Program-made: the position numbers and the translations under genes | The notes under the pieces: generated by a model | What the model saw: the letters and a program-made list of their open reading frames with translations, nothing else | The model's database searches: none | What the model was told of the DNA's origin: nothing | From: Symbiodinium natans | Taxonomy: Eukaryota > Sar > Dinophyceae > Suessiales > Symbiodiniaceae | Length of the DNA: 64,000 nt | Assembly (NCBI GenBank): GCA_905221605.1 | Contig: CAJNDS010000424.1 | Span: 375,978 to 439,977 of the forward strand | Reading direction: 5' to 3' | Shown: positions 60,901 through 64,000 of the stretch, in pieces | Position numbering within the stretch: the stretch's first letter is position 1 | Layout of the letters: each line of letters begins with the position of its first letter

Positions 60901-62530
60901 ATGACATCATTTTTAGGGTTCATGTCGTCCCCCAAGCTAATCAAGCCCATGTCTGTGAGTCGCTGTCAAGGATGCCACACTGTTTCCCTGAGGCCTTTGT
61001 GGGGGGAGCCATTGCTCTCATTCAGAACGGTGCCCTGTGTGCAATAGAGTCGGGCCATGGAGGGATGGAGCGGGAAAAGAACCGAAACCTAACCGCGATG
61101 GTTGCACCCTGGGATGTTCCTCCTTTATACTAGCAGTCCTTCATAGGGATCAGAGTACCCCCCTATGATCATCCCCTATGAAGGAGCTGTTAGTATAAGT
61201 TGGAACATCTGGAACATCCCAAGTTGCATCTTCCAGCAGGTGACATGATTACCGTGGACGCGAACAAGCTGCAGCTCACCATGGACGTCTCGGATGAGGA
61301 GTTGGCAAAGCGCAAAGCTGCATGGAAGCCGCCCCCGCCCAATGCCCCTCGTCAGGGGATTCCTTCCAAAGCTCAAAACCACATGAACCCTAGAATTGTC
61401 ATATATCCCTGTGCAATGAAATTCCCTATATTCAGGTATATGGACCGCAACAACTCTTTTAAGGTTCATCTAGGATGCCCAGTAGTACCCTTATTCCCTT
61501 TTTTTTTTTTGGGGGGGGGTTTAGGTTTCGCAGAGAAGGGCACTCTTTTTTTTACTCCTATGTCATGTAGTCCACAAGGTTATATATATATATATACTTA
61601 GTAGCTGAGTGAGTACACTTTACACTTTTGGGGATTCTTTCACCCCCTCTCGAACTGAAAGTGTACACTTTTTGGGGGCTGATGAACGCAGCAACTAAGT
61701 ATAGAGAGTTGGACAGCTTCATGGCAAATTCCACCCTAAACCCTAAACCCTACACCCTACACCCTAAACCCTAAACCCTAAACCCTAAACCCTAAACCCT
61801 AAACCCTAAACCCTAAACCCTGACCAAGGTGAAGACGGGATACCTCGCCAAGTATGCGAAGTGGCCTGGCTGGGGTCACTCCTACTTGGAGGTTTAGGGT
61901 TTGGGGTTTAGGGTTTAGGGTTTAGGGTTTGGGGTTTGGGGTTTGGGGTTTAGGGTTTAGGGTTTAGTATAACTATACGTATATAAGCCCCCTGAGTCCT
62001 CTAAGTAGGTTGTAAGTAGACTTATAACTGTGGTTCTAAGTACCCATGAACCTCAAGTAGCTTTAAGAAGGGTTTAGGGTCTACAGGGGTAGGTTTTGAA
62101 CGTAACCTTCTTACCCTGATTCCCCTCTTATCAAGCCATAACATTTCCATAGGGCCCCCAAACTCCTCAACCCTAAACCCTAAGCCTAACCCCTAAACCC
62201 TAAACCCTAAACCCTAGTTTGGGGGTTGCGCTCTCTCTTTTTTTGCAGTTGAACCCTTCAAGGCTGGTTACGTCGGCAAGCCTTGGCTGCGTGACGGATC
62301 GGTCCCTCGGGGGCGAAAGGAACCCTATTAGGGTTTAGGGTTTAGGGTTTTTAGGGTTTTTAGGGTTGTTAGGGTTTTTAGGGTTTTTAGGGTTTTTAGG
62401 GTTTTTAGGGTTTTTAGGGTTTAGGGTTTAGGGATGTTTAGGGTGTATGGTTCATATTACCTTAATGGGAGTTTTAGGAGTGTAGGGTAGACGACCCCAA
62501 TTTTCGGGGTTCATGTGGTCTCCAAGGTAG
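42920..62530 (+). CDS. ilvD: Dihydroxy-acid dehydratase, about 31 exons over 19.6 kb
   Basis: This enzyme dehydrates 2,3-dihydroxy-3-methylbutanoate and the methylpentanoate analogue in Val/Ile synthesis, normally in the plastid, using an Fe-S cluster. Exons: 42920-42970, 43154-43187, 43895-43957, 44154-44252, 44541-44639, 45061-45084, 45303-45366, 45775-45805, 46128-46212, 46473-46514, 48296-48351, 48489-48522, 48866-48921, 49322-49367, 49747-49831, 50171-50223, 50920-51009, 51327-51407, 51616-51701, 51814-51846, 57395-57446, 58622-58663, 59596-59637, 60196-60241, 60427-60451, 60671-60776, 60993-61029, 61240-61343, 61829-61860, 62263-62301, 62527-62530. They sum to a whole number of codons (about 579 residues, the normal length). 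Fe-S cysteines lie in [14 protein letters not shown] and CPGPGACGG; the catalytic [11 protein letters not shown] is intact. Of 30 introns 21 start GC, 8 GT and 1 GA; all end AG. A plastid-targeting start is not placed; 42620-42686 (MATIAYEDGGINRP..) is a candidate. Confidence 0.94.
42973..43138. mobile_element. TIR-7 element filling a DHAD intron
   Basis: The intron runs 42971-43153. The element ends CAAAGAGCCCAATACGCC and GGTATTGGGGCTCTTTG leave only 2 bp on the donor side and 15 bp on the acceptor side. Removal joins CQL and [11 protein letters not shown]. Internal GGATCCTNAAT repeats match the 42421 and 60541 copies. Confidence 0.85.
43221..43338. mobile_element. TIR-10 element in a DHAD intron
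   Basis: AGCAGGGAATGGGGGAAT and CTCATTCCCTCATTCCGT ends surround GGGCCCTTTGAGGGATTCTATAG, a (TA)n run and CCCTTTAAGGGGATTCTATAGGG. It lies in intron 43188-43894. Confidence 0.8.
44253..44354. mobile_element. TIR-5 element starting at a DHAD donor site
   Basis: The intron begins GTAGAAAGCCAACCC at the element's left side and the right end is GGTTACTGGGCTACCAAG. The AACCCAAAAAAGGGGTGCCCTT segment is duplicated. A TIR-4 element follows in the same intron (44253-44540). Confidence 0.75.
44461..44540. mobile_element. TIR-4 element ending at a DHAD acceptor
   Basis: GACTTTCCCAAAAGTAGGGTCCC at the left and GTAGGATTCCTTTTCTATCAG at the right; the last AG is the acceptor used before [10 protein letters not shown]. 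This intron appears to contain two elements of different families end to end. Confidence 0.6.
44668..44776. mobile_element. TIR-9 family element in a DHAD intron
   Basis: TTCTCCAAAATTATGG and CCATATTTTGGAGAA are inverted ends, with a 17-nt C run inside. It lies in intron 44640-45060, just before a 24-nt exon. Confidence 0.8.
46000..46081. mobile_element. TIR-5 family element in a DHAD intron
   Basis: CTTGGTAGCCTTGTGGTACCCTT and GGGTGGGCTACCAAG are inverted ends, 82 bp in all. It lies in intron 45806-46127. Confidence 0.85.
46612..46790. repeat. (AAGC)n tetranucleotide repeat
   Basis: About 40 imperfect AAGC/CAAG units lie inside the 1.8-kb DHAD intron 46515-48295. Open frames through it on both strands (Lys/Gln/Ser or Leu/Ala/Cys alternations) are repeat translations. 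Confidence 0.9.
46790..47990. repeat. Compound minisatellite, about 340-bp period, in a DHAD intron
   Basis: A unit of about 340 bp repeats three times. Each unit has a C-rich block (CCCCCCCGCTTTTTAGCTTC), a unique block (CATGTGAATCTTGAAACCCA then CATCATGCAAGCAAACT and CATCATGCAAGCATTGAG), GGGCTGCGCCCCCCC twice, and a CCCTAAA array. The unique blocks at about 47040-47125, 47362-47450 and 47714-47800 are nearly identical. The CCCTAAA arrays vary in length. Confidence 0.9.
48352..48488 (+). mobile_element. TIR-2 element that is exactly a DHAD intron
   Basis: The upstream exon ends GGCAT. The intron starts GTACCTTGGAGACC and ends TCGTCCCCAAG, and the next exon starts GTACACTGCC. GTAC is thus duplicated across the intron and the inverted ends begin right at the splice sites. 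Removal restores CGGMYTANTMA, a strongly conserved DHAD segment. A short TTTAGGG block is nested in the left half. Confidence 0.92.
49396..49500. mobile_element. TIR-3 family element in a DHAD intron (near-consensus copy)
   Basis: AAAGGGTCCATGTACCTATATGG and its complement at the right end (CATATGGGTACATGGACCCTTA type) give more than 20 bp of inverted ends. The core pair TATATACTTGGGCC and GGCCCAAGTATATA is also inverted, so the whole 105-bp element is one long imperfect palindrome. It lies in intron 49368-49746. Confidence 0.9.
50082..50163. mobile_element. TIR-8 family element in a DHAD intron
   Basis: CATGGGCTATTCGGCCCTATTAACC and GGTTATAAGGGTCTAATAGCCCATTCGG are inverted ends. It lies in intron 49832-50170, 7 bp from the acceptor. 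Confidence 0.8.
50276..50476. mobile_element. TIR-3 element with a nested TIR-4 element
   Basis: The outer TIR-3 runs from GTAAGGGTCCGTGTACC to GGGTACATGGACCCTAAG. Its right half is interrupted after TATATACTACAT by a TIR-4 copy at about 50359-50454 (GGTTTCCGAAATAAGGGGTGCCTTATTGGGGTCC through CCTAAACCCC). It lies in the GA-AG intron 50224-50919. Confidence 0.9.
50521..50830 (+). repeat. Degenerate GGGTTTATAA/AAGGGCTTATA repeats
   Basis: About 300 bp of loosely repeated TTATAAGGG-type words in a DHAD intron, resembling a decayed TTTAGGG-like or TIR-derived satellite. No coding signal. Confidence 0.7.
51146..51252. mobile_element. TIR-3 family element in a DHAD intron
   Basis: AAGGGTCCATGTACGTGTATAG and ATATAGGTACAAGGACACT ends; the core is TTGGGCCTTAAAGGGAATCCC. 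It lies in intron 51010-51326. Confidence 0.8.
51447..51545. mobile_element. TIR-1 family element in a DHAD intron
   Basis: TTTGGATGTTCCCCCTTATGCTAATAGTCCTTAATAGG and its inverted right half (CCTATTAAGGACTGCTAG..GGGGGAACATCCC type) pair over nearly the whole 99 bp. It lies in intron 51408-51615. Confidence 0.88.
51921..51996. mobile_element. TIR-12 family element at the start of the giant DHAD intron
   Basis: TTTAGGTTCCCTTATAAGCCCC, AAACCAAAAGGGCCCC and ATTCCTAGGTTTCTCTTGGGTC match the 24156 copy. It lies at the 5' side of intron 51847-57394. Confidence 0.55.
52340..52608 (+). repeat. GGGGGGA satellite
   Basis: About 270 bp of almost only G and A on the + strand, mainly GGGGGGA units. It can form multiple G-quadruplexes. 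All open frames here are Gly/Arg/Glu or Pro/Ser repeats without meaning. Confidence 0.95.
52608..52696 (+). repeat. (CTTCGCCTTG)n minisatellite
   Basis: Nine tandem 10-bp units, two of them with A for G, directly follow the G-rich satellite. Confidence 0.95.
52885..53160. repeat. Degenerate TATAG/TATGG tract
   Basis: Imperfect repeats of about 5 bp (TATAG, TAGTC, TATGG) over 270 bp, rich in short palindromes. It is in the same DHAD intron. Confidence 0.85.
53651..54871 (+). CDS. Retroelement-like ORF 1 (406 codons), function unknown
   Basis: A long uninterrupted frame inside a DHAD intron. The N-terminal 50 residues are charged. A strong hydrophobic run ([15 protein letters not shown]) follows at about residues 55-70, and a second ([14 protein letters not shown]) at about 205-220. 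The C-terminal half is very basic. CVFC-x2-LF and CRECRW cysteine pairs are visible. No reverse transcriptase, protease or nuclease motif. It overlaps ORF 2 by 121 bp in another frame. Length, overlap and A-rich 3' tail suggest the 5' part of a mobile element, but another inserted gene is possible. Confidence 0.5.
   Translation: MEAGPGFASWKRTKSESNPSPHGMQKENQEIEEGLRKRKIQRKCKPNEARSRPSLPLLALLLLLLLPCASASDVGKPRHENMYAFTDVTSMTTWPIGPPNSFSPKALAAMATAGHLRNSTGEEYEDLQCSSLNEAARLHQLALVGLPISSLVLNVSARGTVGLPIVSSQYNRSSTGSDYLCVFCEQLFPQIVDGQNKMRFWFSGFVLLMAACMLGCGDNHEPRMRNTISRDIGRNPDKNHYKKMKKSRPIARYALHVICRECRWIGNGKGQRQRQSAARIRARERAWRLMVTRQSYRLSTRGTSNSVQKSWANKPRKRSPLTRVLAKIKERISSDHESLPELYAPQQRKPTELPQRRIYPETSEEDSCVQLALPRCSFSFFVVGFLSRIRSHLELRMRSADSSVEP
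54751..55530 (+). CDS. Retroelement-like ORF 2 (259 codons), truncated
   Basis: It starts [20 protein letters not shown], a signal-peptide-like segment, then has [15 protein letters not shown]. From memory, GEASNPGP-type motifs occur near the start of large dinoflagellate LINE-like ORFs. It resembles a 2A peptide (NPGP) but has two residues between Glu and Asn instead of one. The rest is Trp/Gln/Asp-rich and ends in a Lys-rich tail that runs into CCAAAA repeats. If this is the start of a longer polyprotein, the enzymatic part is missing. Confidence 0.5.
   Translation: MRAVGIATLFFLFLCCGLSFQNQVTLRTEDEVRRQLSRTLNTDWDPYKAMRIGEASNPGPPAGPRKTYRKRQQRELVKLAPSVMRQIVEQVVIAMNQSQQFFQHADPEMPAPKNEQKRRKKNRVETSEAFMCDPPENHVADQTHDIWHWYQQQSEKDQNSVWWPQNTEEDRWSPSEWKAWKKWTYSDRQDWEPYPDDSNRDVSAWPLLPQPQRNNQGSRFAERLNPKEWTGQPKKGQKRQNQDAKKPKPKKENQKKTLF
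55500..55870. repeat. CCAAAA/TTTTGG hairpin flanked by inverted copies
   Basis: A-rich CCAAAA sequence (55500-55622) is followed by T-rich TTTTGG (55690-55860). AAAACATTATTCTGAGACTCTTGGACA at about 55516-55542 is inverted at about 55665-55690 (TGTCCAAGAGTCTCGGAATAATG type). A second partial copy, CCAAGAGTCTCAGAAAAATGG, is at about 55764. Confidence 0.88.
55871..57250. other. AT-rich island, no gene
   Basis: About 1.4 kb clearly richer in A and T than the rest of the window, without telomere motifs. Words such as GCATAGACAAGCTTG and GCACATAGTGC recur loosely. It may be the remainder of the inserted retroelement or another old insertion in the giant DHAD intron. Confidence 0.6.
57730..57824. 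mobile_element. TIR-2 family element in a DHAD intron (left end shortened)
   Basis: GACATGAACCCCACTATTGGGG at the left and CTTGGGGATCATTTGGTCCCCAGG at the right. The outer CCTTGGGGACC of the left end is missing. It lies in intron 57447-58621. Confidence 0.7.
58050..58332 (+). repeat. (TTTC/TTCA)n pyrimidine-rich tract
   Basis: About 280 bp of TTTC, TTCA and CTTT words. Open frames (Phe/Leu/Ser-rich) are repeat translations. It is in a DHAD intron. Confidence 0.9.
59640..59742 (+). repeat. TTTAGGG array after a DHAD donor
   Basis: The intron starting GCACGG at 59638 runs almost directly into TTTAGGG-type repeats (clean from about 59687). Telomere motifs also precede acceptors in other DHAD introns, for example before 44154 and 61829. 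Confidence 0.85.
59830..59949. mobile_element. TIR-2 family element in a DHAD intron
   Basis: CCTTGAGGACCAAATGAACCG and GGGTCCATTTAATCCCCAGGG ends; the core is TATACCCTGTACTACTATAATCC. It lies in intron 59638-60195. Confidence 0.85.
60242..60426 (+). mobile_element. TIR-5 element that is exactly a DHAD intron
   Basis: The exon ends GGCCCTG. The intron starts GTATCTTGGTAGCTGAGTGG and ends TTACTGGGCTACCAAAG, and the next exon starts GTATGCGCGAG. GGTAT is duplicated on both sides and CTTGGTAGC / GCTACCAAAG are the inverted ends. Splicing restores [12 protein letters not shown]. Confidence 0.92.
60541..60638. mobile_element. TIR-7 family element in a DHAD intron
   Basis: GAGCCCAATGCCCCTTAATTATGG and TTCAGGGGTATTGGGGGTC are inverted ends, with GGATCCTGAATATG in the core. 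It lies in intron 60452-60670. Confidence 0.85.
60835..60936. mobile_element. TIR-2 family element in a DHAD intron
   Basis: CTTTGGGGACGAAAAGAACCCTA and TAGGGTTCATGTCGTCCCCCAAG are inverted ends. It lies in intron 60777-60992. Confidence 0.88.
61102..61230. mobile_element. TIR-1 family element in a DHAD intron
   Basis: GGTTGCACCCTGGGATGTTCC and GGAACATCCCAAGTTGCATC are inverted, so the pairing extends beyond the usual family end. TGGAACATC is duplicated at the right end. It lies in intron 61030-61239, 9 bp from the acceptor. Confidence 0.85.
61597..61701. mobile_element. TIR-11 element in a DHAD intron
   Basis: ACTTAGTAGCTGAGTGAGTACACTTTACACTTTTGGGGA and AAGTGTACACTTTTTGGGGG..GCAACTAAGT. 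The inverted ends are CTTAGT..GC / GC..ACTAAG, with a direct AGTGTACACTTTTTGGGG-like duplication inside. It is the only copy seen here, in intron 61344-61828. Confidence 0.65.
61735..61820. repeat. CCCTAAA array before a DHAD acceptor
   Basis: About 11 units end 8 bp before the acceptor CCAAG at 61828. The C-rich strand of the array is the mRNA strand and forms the pyrimidine-containing tract of the intron. Confidence 0.88.
61883..62058. mobile_element. TIR-6 element with its left half replaced by TTTAGGG
   Basis: The left end CTACTTGGAGGTT runs directly into TTTAGGG/TTTGGGG units (61892-61967). The remaining core (TATAAGCCCCCTGAGTCCTCTAAGTAGG) and the right end TACCCATGAACCTCAAGTAG are intact. 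It lies in intron 61861-62262. Confidence 0.85.
62302..62526 (+). mobile_element. TIR-2 element that is the last DHAD intron
   Basis: The exon ends GTGACGGATCG. The intron starts GTCCCTCGGGGGCGAAAGGA and ends GGTCTCCAAG, and the next exon starts GTAG. Splicing gives LGCVTDR and a stop, matching the usual DHAD C-terminus. A TTTTTAGGG-type array is nested in the left half. Confidence 0.8.
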
Positions 62531-62571
62531 AGATGGGCTGATCGCTACCCGCGGTATGGGTCCAGCATTTG

Positions 62572-63470
62572 ATGCAAAGAGATGTCGCACTGGACCCGTG
62601 GCTTGGCGAGGAAGTTGAACTGCAAGATGCCAATGTGCTGGGATGGCCTCCCTTGACTCTAAGGTTTAGGGTTTAGGGTTTAGGGTTTAGGGTTTAGGGT
62701 TTAGGGTTTAGGGTTTAGGCTCCCTTGACCCTAAACCCTAAACCCTAAACTACTAGGATCCTGTTCACGGCACCCTGAGGTTTGCAGGGTGGGCCACATG
62801 GCCGGCGCGGCCAGGACGGGTTCTGGGTTTCCGGTGAACCTCAGCCCCGAGACAGGGGGTTTAGGGTTTAGGGTTTAGGGTTTAGGGTTTAGGATAAAAC
62901 CCCTCCCCCTGGATTTCTGGTTCATATACCTGAAAATCGGGATTATAGTAGTATAGGGTATATGCCTCCAATTATAGGTTTCATTTGGTCCTTAAGGGGT
63001 CGAGGAACTCGTTTGGGTCACAGCTTTGTCACTTTGGAGCATCTTTGGGTCTATTTGTTGAGAGAAGCTTCAACGTCGAACTCCTACACACCTGAGCGCA
63101 GTTCCCAAGCCCTAAAGCCTTAAACACTTCGGCCTGCTGCATAAGCTCTATAAGCACATGGGCCAGACTCGAGGGTAGAACGTATGGCGGTTGCCTTCAA
63201 GTCAGGTCCCCATGCAGATACTTCAGGATCCCCAAAAGGGTGCCCCCCCCCCCCCTTTTGGAACGATCCCTTGATGATGCACTTGATGGGCCGAGCAGAG
63301 GAAGCTCTCAGTCTTTGGTGGAAGTGAGTGATCGAGCTCTTGTTCTCCTCACCTTGCCTTGTGGCAATCGGTGTCTCTTGGACCTAGGGCACTGAGAGCA
63401 TGTACAGAGAAAGAGCGGAACGATGGTCAAAATGCGGCCGGGCTCGTGCCAGATCTCTTGAGCTGCCGGC
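62572..63470 (+). CDS. Start of an unidentified multi-exon gene
   Basis: The ATG at 62572 opens MQRDVALDPWLGEEVELQDA, 41 bp after the DHAD stop and 7 bp after an AG (62565) that could accept a spliced leader. Further exon-like islands on the same strand: about 62757-62827 (DPVHGTLRFAGWATWPARPG), about 63262-63320 (DPLMMHLMGRAEEALSLWW, then AAGTGAGT donor) and about 63390-63447 (GTESMYRERAERWSKCGRA). Joins were not settled. I recognise no family. Confidence 0.45.
62905..62997. mobile_element. TIR-2 family element (diverged)
   Basis: TTCTGGTTCATATACC and GGTTTCATTTGGTCCTTAAGG keep the inner family pattern (TATAGTAGTATAGGGTATATG), but the left end is lost next to a TTTAGGG block. It lies between islands of the last gene. 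Confidence 0.6.
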
Positions 63471-63516
63471 AGTGTCGGCTACTAAATGGCTAACGTTGGT
63501 ATAATGATCTGTTCTC

Positions 63517-63600
63517 CAGGTACGGTCCCCTGTTGGGTACCCTAAAAACCCTAAACCCTAAACCCTAAACATTATAGGGGCCGCCTTAGAGTATCCCTTT
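63517..63600. mobile_element. TIR-9-like fragment with CCCTAAA insertion
   Basis: TACGGTCCCCTGTTGGGTACCCT, then CCCTAAA units, then ATTATAGGGGCCGCCTTA, as in the 44668 copy. Its inverted right end is not clear. Confidence 0.5.
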
Positions 63601-63867
63601 TTCGAATCGAGAGAGCTCGCCGTAGGGACTTCCCGGTCGCACAGGGCCCACAGAATTGGCGGGGCTAACGTTTGGGAGCTTGTTTTCTTTTTGCTTTGGT
63701 CCTGATTCAGGGCTTGGGGTCGTCAAATCACACTTCTTCTAAACCTTTGAAGCCTAAGCCCACATCCCTTTTCAACCCCGTAATCCCTGTAAACCCTAGA
63801 CCCACGTCCTAGATCCCAAACCCTTATAGCTCTATTCTAACGCTAAAGCCTGATCCCTCGAAGAAAC

Positions 63868-63946
63868 ATGCAAGCTTCAGCCAGCTACATGACCCAGGCG
63901 CCGGCGCCTCTCGCTGTCGCTCTATGCGTCTTTGCAGTCGCGCAAG
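63868..63946 (+). CDS. Candidate exon ending in a strong GT donor
   Basis: ATG 63868 opens a frame of 26 codons encoding MQASASYMTQAPAPLAVALC with a hydrophobic end, like a signal peptide, before the donor GTGAGCC. Another frame over the same stretch is also open, so it could be an internal exon of the preceding gene. The gene continues past the window. Confidence 0.35.
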
Positions 63947-64000
63947 GTGAGCCTTCCCGTTTAGGGTTTAGGAAGTTGGGGAGGGGTGGGGTGAGGTGAG

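Overview
The window looks like dinoflagellate nuclear DNA, probably from a photosynthetic species. Three things support this. (1) Telomere-type TTTAGGG/CCCTAAA motifs are scattered in dozens of short arrays on both strands. (2) Every gene I can identify lies on the + strand and is cut into tiny exons. (3) The introns mostly begin with GC, less often GT or GA, end in AG, and are usually followed by G. I rebuilt the genes by hand from conserved protein motifs and checked that reading frame and intron phase agree across every junction. No tRNA, rRNA, CRISPR or bacterial operon structure is visible.

Layout. 1-2.9 kb: repeat-rich DNA with no gene seen. 2.99-7.66 kb: a tandem array of four three-exon genes for a small secreted cysteine-rich protein, arranged A-B-A-B. 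7.7-20 kb: mostly telomere-motif arrays with short coding islands, including one phase-consistent unidentified gene at 13.6-15.4 kb. 20.8-25.2 kb: a cyclophilin-type peptidyl-prolyl isomerase. 26.7-29.8 kb: an alpha/beta hydrolase of the chloroplast/cyanobacterial type. 31.9-39.3 kb: coding islands of one or more unidentified multi-exon genes. 39.5-40.7 kb: an unresolved patch open on both strands with a strong palindrome. 42.9-62.5 kb: one dihydroxy-acid dehydratase (ilvD/DHAD) gene split into about 31 exons over 19.6 kb. One 5.5-kb intron of it holds a G-rich satellite, a degenerate TATAG tract, a retroelement-like ORF pair and a CCAAAA hairpin. From 62.57 kb: exons of another unidentified gene, starting about 40 bp after the DHAD stop.

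The most interesting system is a set of at least a dozen families of short (about 80-300 bp) elements, most with clear terminal inverted repeats. I call them TIR-1 to TIR-12. Copies lie in intron after intron of the three identified large genes. In several cases the element is the intron: splice sites fall at or beside the element ends and a short exon sequence is duplicated on both sides. One element sits inside another, and telomere-motif arrays lie inside several. This is the signature of introners (intron-creating transposons). Many families are present together here and have built most of the introns of one housekeeping gene.

The identified genes serve different cell functions: branched-chain amino-acid synthesis, protein folding, an ester-hydrolase-like plastid function and secretion. 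They are linked by shared strand and intron origin, not by pathway.
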